Part shown: positions 22,214 to 31,930 of the stretch, piece by piece
Layout of the letters: the number at the start of each line of letters is the position of its first letter
Position numbering within the stretch: the stretch's first letter is position 1
NCBI RefSeq assembly: GCF_011074885.1
Contig: NC_054683.1
Location: 62,001 to 126,000, forward strand
Origin: Brettanomyces bruxellensis
Taxonomy: Eukaryota; Ascomycota; Pichiomycetes; Pichiales; Pichiaceae
Direction: 5' to 3'
DNA: 64,000 nucleotides
Translations under genes and position numbers: made by a program
The notes under the pieces: generated by a model
What the model was told of the DNA's origin: nothing
The model's database searches: none
Seen by the model: the letters and a program-made list of their open reading frames with translations, nothing else

Positions 22214-22724
22214 CCATCCAGTTCCAAACACAATCATAACTGCCGTTGTACAACTTCTGGAGATACCAGTGGTCCAGCTATCCATGGTCTCCCTAATAAA
22301 AATATGTATCTGTCTCCATCTTATATCCAACAGGTAGGGCTTCGTCAACAAATGGCAACGATTAGGATGCTAATATTCATACTCTAGCTGTCAAACTACT
22401 TTTGATGACTGCCAGGCTCTTGTCAAGAGTGTCTTAAGTGTCATGTTGAGCAGTGAGTTCGATTAACAGGGCTAGAATTCTTTCACTTATTATTTCCATT
22501 GCTCTTCCGGCTTTGTAGAAGTCTTCCTGATGCTGAAAGAAAGAGCCTCAAAGTGGAATTTGTAAGTGGAAGCTGCTGATATTAATGCTGGCTTTATGCT
22601 GGGAACATGGATCTTCCAATCAAGTATCAAGTTGTTGCTTTCAACGAGAATGATACTCCTAACAGATGCACAGGTATTTGCTATAGGACTCCAGTTAGAG
22701 CTAGATATTTGACCTCTACATACT

Positions 22725-23060
22725 GACTTTCTACTTGCTTATTCACTTTCTGCATGCTAAGCATGCTTTCTACATACTGACATTCTATATGCTAGGCATC
22801 TTCTCTGGATTCTTTCTATATATCAAGCATGCTTGCTATATACTGACTTTGCTATCTGACCTTCCACTTACTAAACTTGCTTTATACGTACTGACTTTAT
22901 ATGTACGACTTTCCACATTTAAGAATTATTTCTAGATTCTGACTCTGTAAGCATGCCTTTTAAATACAAAGCTTACTTTCTGTATACCAACTTTCTACAT
23001 TATGTTCCTCTACAAGCATCCTTTAGACTTTCTGACTTTCTGGACGCATTCTACATGCCC
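22725..23060. repeat. Degenerate repeat around CTTTCTACATACTGAC
   Basis: At least eight diverged copies of a unit of about 20-30 bases, with GCATGCTTTCTA and TACTGACTTT as recurring words. It lies 3' of BPL1, which ends at 23282 on the minus strand. Confidence 0.5.
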
Positions 23061-23281
23061 ATATCAACATGCAAAATGTCATTAAATGTGACGGCCACTT
23101 AAGATACCTGGTTAATTGTGCCAGTCAAAAAGACGCAGATAAGCAGATAAGACATCACAAATGTGACAAGAAAGCAGAAAGCACTATAAACTTCAGTGCA
23201 GAATATACTTCCATCTTTTATATCATCAACCCTTTCAGGGTACCAGCATACAAATACAATTATCAGCTTCATTCCTGTCCC

Positions 23282-25471
23282 TTACTTCCTCTTCGAAATC
23301 AACCCCCTAAACATGTCAAACGAGTTTCCATCCGGCTGCAATTCGTAGTTTTCTCCCGTTGCCCTCCCCTGGCTGTCAGTTTTTTGGACAAGAAGCATCC
23401 CCCAGTCAGAAGTTATTCCTATAATGCGAGCCCGGGCATCTCCCTCCGATGTGAGGCGTACAGTCTGGTTCGTGTGAAGCCACATGCTGTAGTAAGTGTC
23501 GAGAAAAGGCCTGAAGCCCTCAGCTTTGAATATGTTGAGCATCGAGTTGAAAGAAGCCAAGTATCGGGCAAGTAGAGTCTCTATTTTGAGCGGAGCAAGA
23601 TGCTTGTCCTGTCCAGTCTGCCCCCAGTACCTGTTCATGGCCTCGATTACCGAGTTTATCGACACTGTCGGCGCGGCATTCGAAACATCCAACCCTGAGC
23701 CAACCACAAAGCAGTACTCCCTGTTTATCACGTTCACGTTCACCATGATTCCCCCTACCTTCGTGTATGTGGCCTCGATCTCTCCATCACTTGTTACAGT
23801 GCCCAACTTCTGGCTCTTGTAGTGCTCCCCCCGCTCAACAAACTTCGGAAGCATGATGTACACATCGTTGGGCCATTTGATCCTCACGGGGATCTCCGAG
23901 TATCCATCTCCATAGTGCCAGATGGCCTCGATGAGGGCCATGCTGCATAGATACTGGATGAACACGATTGGTGTTCGCTGCGCCTGCTCCAACGACATCC
24001 GGTTGAAAATTGAAACTGCCATCATTCCAATCGGATTCACCCAGAAGTTCCCCGATCGTCCCTTTCCACACACCTGGATCGACCCATACACAGTGAACCC
24101 ATCCGGCAACACGCCCATTAGGTGTATGTTGGAGTCCATGAGTGCACTGGTCGAGGTTACCACCTCCCCATACATAAAAGTCTTGCCGACTGCTCCTACG
24201 GTGCTGAGATTGCTGTAAGCACGGGGGAGCTCGCACAAAAAGGCACCTATATCGAAGTTCGGCGTCTCCTCCCTTGTTGGAAGCCTGTCCACACACGCGT
24301 ACACCTCTTTTATTGCCGTTTCGGGGTCCTCGTACCCCTCTTCCGGCAACTTGTCTCCCAGCTCGCTCAACGACCAGTGAAATCGGAATTTGTCGCTCCC
24401 GCCATTCGAAATGTTGTCAATACCATGCGGTATCTCTCTCTCCAGCCGGCCAATCATCTGCTGCGTGTCTGTCTTGTTCACAGACGTCAAAAATAGAGGC
24501 GTGAGGTGTGGTCTTCCCACCGATGTGCTCTCGTTGACATGCAGGCCCATTTTTTTGAGGCATGCCCGCAAAAAGTCCATCCGCTCCTCGTTGTGCCTCT
24601 TTAGCACGTCGACAACCTTGCTGAAACCTGGGGCATCGGCCGAATGGGCCAAAAGTTCAGGTGTGAACTCCGGATGCACACCGCTAAGCATTGCCGCCCC
24701 ATTTCCAACTTTGCAGTACACAACTGCCGCATTAGCACCGCCTGGACCATCTGGCACGTCCGGCTGGTCGCTGTACCGGGCCAGAATCTCGACATTTGCA
24801 TAATTGGGCGCATCAACAAACATCCCACCCCCGTTATAGTAGCTGTAAACAGTGCTATACTGACAATCAGGAAGAGAAATACGATTCACATTGAGTTTTG
24901 CAGCACGTGCACCCACCTCAGACCCATAACGGAACCCCCTAAATGCACAGCCCCGGCATATGCCCGGGAAAAAGCCCAACTCCCGAGGTCCGCTCACCTC
25001 CATGTCTGTTCCAGTTTCAAACTCGCATCTTTTTGACCCGTAGTATCCGCCGGCACAAAACCCGATGAACCGGCCTCCCCGGTTCACAAACTGCGATATT
25101 TTCTCGTTTGTCCTCCCGTTGAACGCCCGGCACACCGGCAGATCTGCTCCCCCTGGAATCACAAGCATTGTGGTCTTGCCTTGCCATGGTTGTTTGATAA
25201 TCGTGTCTGCTGAAGCTTTAGACACCGAATAATACGGCGATAAAAGGAGCCTCATGGTCTCCACGCAGTGCTTCACGCTGTCATCCGTTGTTCCTTGACC
25301 CGAATACACTAAAACGTTCATTCTGAGGTTCTTCTGCTGTGCAAATGTCCCGAAACTGCTGCTTGTGCTGTTTTTCACCTTGGAAGTTCCACAGATTGTA
25401 TTTTCTGTATTTCTGGCAATTCGACTCGAGTAGAATTTGCAACTAAACCGCTCAAACAGTTTCCCCAGCAT
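23282..25471 (-). CDS. BPL1: Biotin-protein ligase
   Basis: 729 residues from the ATG at 25471. Residue 51 (MNVLVYSGQGT, ATG at 25321) matches the start of S. cerevisiae Bpl1 (MNVLVYNGPGT), so a 679-residue form is also likely. The N-terminal half is the glutamine-amidotransferase-like BPL_N domain (PGGADLPVCRAF, FCAGGYYGSKR). The C-terminal half is the biotin ligase: GKGRSGNFWVNP binds biotinyl-AMP, and KWPNDVY and GGIMVNVN complete the site. It attaches biotin to acetyl-CoA and pyruvate carboxylases. The extra first 50 residues (MLGKLFERFSCKFYSSRIAR at the start) are basic, hydroxylated and free of acidic residues except Glu7, Glu23 and so on, and could be a mitochondrial presequence. Confidence 0.95.
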   Translation of the reverse strand: MLGKLFERFSCKFYSSRIARNTENTICGTSKVKNSTSSSFGTFAQQKNLRMNVLVYSGQGTTDDSVKHCVETMRLLLSPYYSVSKASADTIIKQPWQGKTTMLVIPGGADLPVCRAFNGRTNEKISQFVNRGGRFIGFCAGGYYGSKRCEFETGTDMEVSGPRELGFFPGICRGCAFRGFRYGSEVGARAAKLNVNRISLPDCQYSTVYSYYNGGGMFVDAPNYANVEILARYSDQPDVPDGPGGANAAVVYCKVGNGAAMLSGVHPEFTPELLAHSADAPGFSKVVDVLKRHNEERMDFLRACLKKMGLHVNESTSVGRPHLTPLFLTSVNKTDTQQMIGRLEREIPHGIDNISNGGSDKFRFHWSLSELGDKLPEEGYEDPETAIKEVYACVDRLPTREETPNFDIGAFLCELPRAYSNLSTVGAVGKTFMYGEVVTSTSALMDSNIHLMGVLPDGFTVYGSIQVCGKGRSGNFWVNPIGMMAVSIFNRMSLEQAQRTPIVFIQYLCSMALIEAIWHYGDGYSEIPVRIKWPNDVYIMLPKFVERGEHYKSQKLGTVTSDGEIEATYTKVGGIMVNVNVINREYCFVVGSGLDVSNAAPTVSINSVIEAMNRYWGQTGQDKHLAPLKIETLLARYLASFNSMLNIFKAEGFRPFLDTYYSMWLHTNQTVRLTSEGDARARIIGITSDWGMLLVQKTDSQGRATGENYELQPDGNSFDMFRGLISKRK

Positions 25472-26836
25472 ACATGTATGAATTGTGGCACCCTTCGCCT
25501 TATAAACAGCACGGTGGGATGTATTTGTTGGCAGCTATCGGTCATTGTCTATCCTCAGTAATTTATTCTCCCACTACCGCACGTCCATTTTTTTTTTCAA
25601 AAAAAAAGTGTGAATCATCCTGAATCATCTTTTGGCAAGAAACACTGGCGAGGACATCTTCCACTATTTGAAGTAATCCAATACCACGTTTCCATTCTTC
25701 TAGTCCACGCTGCATTGTATTCTTTCAACAATGCATTTCCCTTCTTTTGGCTGGTGGTCATATGTGTACCGACAGTCGAAAATCAAAGATGTTGGGTTGG
25801 GATGATAAACATCAACTGACTTTGTTAGGGTTTACCTATTATTTTACTTGCACCGGTCTCAAGAATACGCCATTTGTTAAATTATTTGTCAACTGCATCT
25901 TCATCTTCGAGTTTTCTACTGCATATCCTTGCTTTCCGGTTGAATTGCTGCCTCTCGCTTAAATCGCCATTTCTGCTTTATATCAACACCAAGATCCTAC
26001 AATATTCATATCATCCACCTCAACTGTTCTTTGTGCATTTCATAAACCAAGTATACAAAGCTCGTGCCATTTGATCAGTCTTAAATTGGAATTTCCGCTT
26101 AAAGTTCCGTGAGACATACTGCGACATTTATTTTTGTTGGTGCTATTTCCTTTAGCTAAGCCAGAGAATCAGCAAATAGATGCATTTAGTCCCAAATTCA
26201 GTTCCTATACTCTACATTATTTGCCAGTAGAGCAATTGCAGACTTATTAAGCGAATGGATAAGTATAATGTATCAAAAATCCATTAGAGCACATTTCAAT
26301 GTGTTAAGTAAGTAGTCTGGAAATATATTTATTTCTTGTGACTCCATAAAAAGAGTATCTACTTAGTTATCATATTGACTGAAAGCAAACATTTGCATCG
26401 AAATTATTGCATTAAAATTAGATGTTATATCAACCCAGTATTGGGTTAACTTATAGGTATTGAGAAGTACAATAAATGATATTGAAGCTTTTCTATCAAA
26501 CCAATACAAACCAAAAACTTTACCCCGCTGCACGAAATTCATTTCTTTACATTTCAAATTAACATGCCTGCTAATGTTTCCTAAGAATGCCATCTCAAAG
26601 ATTGTGCAAATTACTGTTTCGATCGATGTGTTCTTTTTAGACAAGGACTGAAATTTTCACTTCCTAGAAGAGAAAAAAAAACGTTTTCGGAGAGCAAGGG
26701 AAGCGGAAAAAATTAAAATAGCAAGTAGCGAAGTGTTCATCGTTAAAGCCAACAGTACTGATATCATTAGGCATTGTGCAAATTTTGCAACGTCAGATAT
26801 CGGAGATCAAGCACAGCATTGAGCGAGAGTGTAGGG
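25472..26836. other. Divergent spacer BPL1 / CRD1
   Basis: About 1.36 kb, AT-rich. Frames up to 93 codons occur but have no recognisable features. The CRD1 frame is open upstream of its ATG as far as a TTG at 26774. No RNA gene signature was seen. Confidence 0.5.
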
Positions 26837-28021
26837 ATGAGCTTCTTTTTGTTTCAGCTCTCGCCATTGAGCCCCAGGTCCCGGATTATATACCAAACAG
26901 GGTCAAGGCTGTGGAATCGACTAGGAATATGGAAGGCGGAAAAAACAGCTGGAAACAGGCGAAATATTTCAACAAGGATAGCATCAAAAGTGAAAAATGG
27001 GCAAATCGTGCCTAATGCGTTGAATTTCTATGGTCAGATCCAAGCAGTGAGAAGATTATCATCGGAAAATGGGAAAAAGAAGAATCCAGAAAGAAAGATT
27101 GTTGGAAGTGACAGCAAGAACTTCAACCAGCTGAGTAAGCAGGCGATGGAGAGAGCAAAGCAGCTCAGAGATGAAGCATACTTCAGATCAAGGAAGATGT
27201 ACGATAGGTCGATGGAAATAAGCGATAAGGCAATCAGACAATCGGCAGAACGATCCAAACAGTTAAGAGATCTAACGGTGGAAAGATCGCGCGAATTCAA
27301 GGATAAAACGATCAAGACGTCAAAGGAACTCACAAAGAACTTGAAGAAGATTCTCCCACCCGATATCCACGAGAATATATACACGTTTCCGAACTTTCTA
27401 ACCACAACGAGGCTTATATGTGCACCTATAGTGGGATACATGATTCTTCACCATATGACGACGGGCTCGTTGATTTTGTTTGTTTACTCATGTGTGACAG
27501 ACTTCTTAGACGGGTTGATTGCCCGGCATTGGAACTTGAAGTCCGTCTTTGGCAGTATCATCGATCCGATCGCCGATAAAGCTCTGATGATTATTTGCAC
27601 AGTGTGCTTATCGATGACTTCGCAAGTTCCAATTTATCTGGCAGCACTAATCCTAGGAAGAGACATCATGCTTGGTGTCATGGGTGTTGTGGTGCGATAC
27701 TTGACACTCCCTGCTCCAAAAACGTTGCTTCGATACTTTGATTTCAGTATTATTACAGTTGAAGTGCACCCAGTTATGGTCAGCAAGATCAACACTGCCT
27801 TGCAGATGGTGTATCTCGGAACCATGATGGTGAAGCCGTTTGTTTTGGCATATTTGGGTAACAACTACGGACTTGAGGCCACAGACATGTTTCTATCTGG
27901 CATCAAATACTTCGAGTATACAGTTGCAACCACCACAATATGGAGTGGACTCACGTATTTGTTCAGTAGGCGAGCTGTGAAGATATTGGTTCCGTGGGAA
28001 AAACCGAAGATTGGGAAGTGA
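26837..28021 (+). CDS. CRD1: Cardiolipin synthase with long N-terminal repeat region
   Basis: 394 residues from the first ATG at 26837, against 283 in S. cerevisiae Crd1. The CDP-alcohol phosphatidyltransferase motif is complete: DFLDGLIAR, then GSIIDPIADK (D-x2-D-G-x2-A-R-x8-G-x3-D-x3-D), near residue 225. Hydrophobic segments surround it. The enzyme joins CDP-diacylglycerol and phosphatidylglycerol into cardiolipin at the inner mitochondrial membrane. Residues 1-75 are rich in Arg and Ser and nearly free of acid, as in a mitochondrial presequence. Residues 103-168 (27143-27340) hold six 11-residue units such as SAERSKQLRDL and TVERSREFKDK, with hydrophobic positions 2 and 8. That predicts an amphipathic membrane-surface helix, not part of the usual enzyme. 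Confidence 0.95.
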   Translation: MSFFLFQLSPLSPRSRIIYQTGSRLWNRLGIWKAEKTAGNRRNISTRIASKVKNGQIVPNALNFYGQIQAVRRLSSENGKKKNPERKIVGSDSKNFNQLSKQAMERAKQLRDEAYFRSRKMYDRSMEISDKAIRQSAERSKQLRDLTVERSREFKDKTIKTSKELTKNLKKILPPDIHENIYTFPNFLTTTRLICAPIVGYMILHHMTTGSLILFVYSCVTDFLDGLIARHWNLKSVFGSIIDPIADKALMIICTVCLSMTSQVPIYLAALILGRDIMLGVMGVVVRYLTLPAPKTLLRYFDFSIITVEVHPVMVSKINTALQMVYLGTMMVKPFVLAYLGNNYGLEATDMFLSGIKYFEYTVATTTIWSGLTYLFSRRAVKILVPWEKPKIGK

Positions 28022-28557
28022 AGGATGCACGAGGAACATTTATAAAGGAGTTTGAGCATTGGCAGTAAACGCATAGTTATTCATTTTATTCACGCTTCGC
28101 CATATATGTATATACGCAGGAAATTAGATAGTAACGTTAAATTTATTTAACCTTTTAAGCATATTGCACATGGAAGTAGAGTAATTGCTAGTAGTTGTTA
28201 TTTAGAGAAGTTAGTCTTGCAGCGCTTGTTGCCATCTGCTTTCTTTTAGATCTTATTTTATTGCAATTTACTTGAAGATATTATGTTTGCTATTTTAGGC
28301 ATTACTCTTGAACCAGTTTAGTGTTGCAGTTATTTCAGCAATTGCAGCTATACTTACAAACATTAGTGTTTGAGTTAGTTTTACTCTTAGTCACTTTTCA
28401 AATACTTTCAAATACTTTCAGTTACTTTCAGTTGCTTTCATTTACTTTCAGTTACTTTTAGTTACTTTACTTACTTTTAGTTACTTTACTTACTTTACAT
28501 TTACTTTCCCTTTCTCATTTACTTTTCAGTACCTCCATTAGTATATACACTTACAAC
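28022..28557. other. Convergent spacer CRD1 / CCT4
   Basis: No gene. The half nearer CCT4 is a TTACTTTCAG-type repeat (listed separately). Confidence 0.5.
28395..28510. repeat. Short repeat (TTACTTTCAG-like)
   Basis: About ten imperfect copies of a 10-11 base unit (ACTTTCAGTT, ACTTTTAGTT), ending about 50 bases from the CCT4 stop. Confidence 0.7.
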
Positions 28558-30156
28558 TCAACGTGCAAACTGAATATCATCAATACGGAGAATCGACTTC
28601 ACGGTCTCCGAGGCAAGCGTGATGGCACTAATGTTGACCAAAGCAGGCTGGAGCACGTGCTCCTGGTAAGAATTGGTGGCACCCAACCGCCTGATACTTA
28701 TTCCAGTCTCGGTTTCACCCTTTTCGTGCTTATTACGCAAATCAGTGACCAAATCAATTGGATTGAGGCCTGCGTTCTCAGCCAACGTTGTAGGAATCAC
28801 CTCCAATGCCAAGGCGAACTCCTGGAAGCAGAGTTGCTCAACTCCAGACATGGAATGGACCTCCTTGAGGAGTTGACGGGAAACTTCAATCTCGGGAGCT
28901 CCTCCACCAGCAATAAGAGCTGGTTGTTTCACTAGACATCTGATCACACAGAGGGCATCGTGAATGGACCGCTCGGACTCGTCCAAAATCTGCTGGTTGG
29001 CACCTCGGCAAACTATCGAAACAGTTGGGTGAGAGACGTTTTTAATGCCGGTTATTTCGGTGACCCGGGATCCGTCGGAATCTATTTCTTCTACAAGGTC
29101 GGCAGAGCCCAAGCGCGACTCGGAAAACGATTGCACGTCGGCTATTGGCTGGCACCCAAGACTCTTGGCGAGAAACTCGATCTCGTCTCTCTCGACGTTC
29201 TTAATGACGAGAATGTGCATTTTCGAGAGGAAGTGAAGTGCTAAGTCGTTCACAGCATCACGCAAAATCGACTTCTGGATCAACAACACGTTGCACTTGG
29301 CCTTCCTGATCCTTTTGCAGATGTTTAGAAGGTACATCCGCTCCTCCTTGAGGATTTTGTCCATCTGCCTGTAGTCATTAACCACAATGTTGTTTTCCAT
29401 GTCCGGCTTTGGAGGCGATAGGCAGAACTGGATGAGCCCAATGCGTGCCCTTTCGACCCTCGTCGGTCCGCCGGCACTCTTTATCACGTTCTGGGTGAGA
29501 ACGACGCCGTCGACAATTTCAGTCGCGTCTATCGTCCCGCCGACTTTCTTGATCAGCCGGATGTCGTTCAAGTCCACACTGTGGTCCTGCCTGTTCGCCA
29601 CCTTCAACACCGAATCCACTGCTATCGGCCCTAAAAGCGACGAGTGCTGGGACACGATTTTGGACGAGAGAGAAGTGGTTGCTGCCTTAATGAGTGTTTC
29701 TCTATCTTCAAGAGAGATTTCGTGCGACATCCCCTTTAAAATCTCGCTTGATCTCTGTGCGGCCCGCTGGAACGACTCCGCCACGATTGTTGGGTGGATC
29801 CCCTTGGACAAAAGCTTCTGGGCTGCCCCTAAAAGTGCTCCTGCCAACACAACAACCGATGTTGTACCATCTCCTGCCTCAACATCTTGTGCTCCCGACA
29901 AATCAACAAGCATCTTTGCCACGGGGTGCAACACCGCCATGTGCTTGAGGATCGTGTGCCCGTCATTCGAAATAATCACCTTGCCGTCTTTTGTCTTGAT
30001 CATCTTATCCATACCCTTTGGACCAAGTGATGTTCTAATTGCATCTGCAACCGCCTTTGCAGCCACGATATTTGCCTTGCGGACTTCCTGTGGCTTCTCC
30101 TTGTTGTTGAACGTTGCATTTGAAGGCGATTTCCGTGCTGCTGTAACTGCTGACAT
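28558..30156 (-). CDS. CCT4: Chaperonin TRiC/CCT subunit delta
   Basis: 532 residues, normal for the family (S. cerevisiae 528). The ATP-binding blocks are present: [28 protein letters not shown] and the catalytic [13 protein letters not shown], with the late-equatorial [11 protein letters not shown]. The delta-specific block [20 protein letters not shown] near the start supports CCT4 over the paralogues. It is one of eight subunits of the cytosolic double ring that folds actin and tubulin. The ATG at 30156 is the only sensible start. Confidence 0.97.
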   Translation of the reverse strand: MSAVTAARKSPSNATFNNKEKPQEVRKANIVAAKAVADAIRTSLGPKGMDKMIKTKDGKVIISNDGHTILKHMAVLHPVAKMLVDLSGAQDVEAGDGTTSVVVLAGALLGAAQKLLSKGIHPTIVAESFQRAAQRSSEILKGMSHEISLEDRETLIKAATTSLSSKIVSQHSSLLGPIAVDSVLKVANRQDHSVDLNDIRLIKKVGGTIDATEIVDGVVLTQNVIKSAGGPTRVERARIGLIQFCLSPPKPDMENNIVVNDYRQMDKILKEERMYLLNICKRIRKAKCNVLLIQKSILRDAVNDLALHFLSKMHILVIKNVERDEIEFLAKSLGCQPIADVQSFSESRLGSADLVEEIDSDGSRVTEITGIKNVSHPTVSIVCRGANQQILDESERSIHDALCVIRCLVKQPALIAGGGAPEIEVSRQLLKEVHSMSGVEQLCFQEFALALEVIPTTLAENAGLNPIDLVTDLRNKHEKGETETGISIRRLGATNSYQEHVLQPALVNISAITLASETVKSILRIDDIQFAR

Positions 30157-30618
30157 CCTGTATTACTGCTTTTGTGTCTGTTTGACGCCTTACTTTGTAT
30201 AATTGCACCTTTTCGTGTACTCAGTGTCCTGATATGCTTTTTTCTAGTTGGCGCCGCTGGAAAATATTAAACGCCCTCACGAATTCCGGAAGCTCACTTG
30301 TTGTTCTTGTAAATGCACCGCTAAACTTGTTGATACCACCGAAACAAGCTGATTCTTCTTCAGTGGTGGAAAAGAGAGACTCTGGAAAAACGTGGAGAGA
30401 TGGAATACCAAAAAAAAAACTTTCATTCCTGATTTTATTTAGGCTACCTTTTTTTTTTTTTTCTTCCCCCTTGCCTGCGCACAGCCTTAGAAATGGAAGT
30501 GCATCTTTGACCACATCTTGCTTTTTTAATAAGCACAGCATCCACACAAACAGCTAGCAAATATCCACAAGAGTCCCCAAAAAACAACTACAGAGGCACA
30601 GCCACACCAGAGTAAGCG
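30157..30618. other. Divergent promoter region, CCT4 / CDC123
   Basis: About 460 bases with poly-A and poly-T runs (30410-30420, 30451-30463), typical nucleosome-excluding tracts of yeast divergent promoters. No gene; ORFs on both strands here are shadows. Confidence 0.5.
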
Positions 30619-31773
30619 ATGCCGGAGTCAACTACAGAGTCAGAAGCGGCCACATTTTCCGATATTAGCGTCTCAGCCCAGGATATCGAAAATTGCATAT
30701 ATTCGCACTGGTATGAAAAATTCTCCCAATACACATACACTAAAGCCACGATACTGAAGCCGGTACCGAAGGAGTTCATCAGCTACCTGGAGGCGGATGA
30801 CATTGTTCTTCCGAAAGACGAAGATTCGAAGCCTATGGCACTTTTTCAGGATGTAGTTCCGAACGAAGATAACGATTACAGCGATTGGGAAGAGGAAGAT
30901 GAAGCTGCGGAGGGCAAAGGAGGCGATAAAAAGGATCAGAACACTAAGAAAACGGCGTGTGATGAACATAAAGCCGATGGAGAGACCAAGAAAACTGCAA
31001 AAAGCGGGAAGAAAGACCCGCTCTCGGAGTTTCCAGAGTTTCACAGCAAGATTAAAGCCGCCATCCACAACTTAGGCAGTGTCGCACCAAAGTTGAACTG
31101 GTCCTGCCCACAGGATGCCACGTGGATGATGATGAACAACACAATGCAGTGCAAAAGTGCAGCTGAGCTCTACTTGCTTCTAAAGTCGTCTGATTACGTA
31201 AACCACGATCTAGGACACGCTTTTGAGTGTGTGACGGAGGGCAGCGGCAAGGAGGGCCAGGATAATCTTGAGTATGAGCTTGTGTTGCGGAAATGGGCCG
31301 AGATGAATCCTGCAATGGAGTTCCGATGCTTTGTGCGGGACCGCCGGCTCGTGGCCATCACCCAGCGGGATCTCAACTACTATACTTTTTTGGCAGGCAT
31401 GAAGCGCGAAATTCTTACCGCGATCTGCAAATTTTTTGACCGGGTGCTCTTACCGCGGTTCGATTCCCACAGCTTCGCTTTTGACGTGTATATTTCGAAG
31501 ACGCTAGATAAGGTTTATTTGGTGGATATCGACCCGTTTGCTCGCAAGACGGACTCTCTACTTTTCACGTGGAACGAGTTGGCAACCATAAACGAGGAAA
31601 ATCCAGTTTTTCGATTGGTTGAAAAAGAGAATAGTGGCCAGTTTGCATCAAAAGCGCACAGCCAGAATCAGGTGCCCAAGGAGGTCGTCGACGCGACGAT
31701 CGACACCAACGCTCTTGTGGAGCTTGCCAGAAAGTGGGAACAGCTTATGAGAAAGGAAGATGATGATGAGTGA
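30619..31773 (+). CDS. CDC123: Cell division cycle protein 123, eIF2 assembly chaperone
   Basis: 384 residues (S. cerevisiae 360). Cdc123 is an ATP-grasp protein that binds eIF2-gamma and drives assembly of the eIF2 trimer, so it controls translation initiation and cell-cycle start. Recognisable blocks are the N-terminal WYEKFSQYTYTKATI, PKLNWSCPQDATWM, EFRCFVRDRRLVAITQRD and the metal-binding end DVYISKTLDKVYLVDIDPF. An acidic, lysine-rich insert lies at about residues 90-140. The last 60 residues are polar and end in an acidic tail. Confidence 0.95.
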   Translation: MPESTTESEAATFSDISVSAQDIENCIYSHWYEKFSQYTYTKATILKPVPKEFISYLEADDIVLPKDEDSKPMALFQDVVPNEDNDYSDWEEEDEAAEGKGGDKKDQNTKKTACDEHKADGETKKTAKSGKKDPLSEFPEFHSKIKAAIHNLGSVAPKLNWSCPQDATWMMMNNTMQCKSAAELYLLLKSSDYVNHDLGHAFECVTEGSGKEGQDNLEYELVLRKWAEMNPAMEFRCFVRDRRLVAITQRDLNYYTFLAGMKREILTAICKFFDRVLLPRFDSHSFAFDVYISKTLDKVYLVDIDPFARKTDSLLFTWNELATINEENPVFRLVEKENSGQFASKAHSQNQVPKEVVDATIDTNALVELARKWEQLMRKEDDDE

Positions 31774-31930
31774 AAGAATATTTGGCACATGCAAGATATA
31801 TAATATGTGTGAGGGTCATTTATTACTTCTGACGATACAAAGTACTCTCTTTTAGGGACGTATTATTTATTAGCGCACGAAGCTTTCATTATAAAGAAAA
31901 TACCGATCCGAATCTGGCTGCTTTGCTATC

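Larger units (their letters stand above)
21959..23281. other. Convergent spacer RPB1 / BPL1
   Basis: No gene recognised. It contains a 9-base tandem repeat (22150-22213) and a loose repeat of CTTTCTACATACTGAC (about 22725-23060). Short frames over these repeats are low-complexity. Confidence 0.55.
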
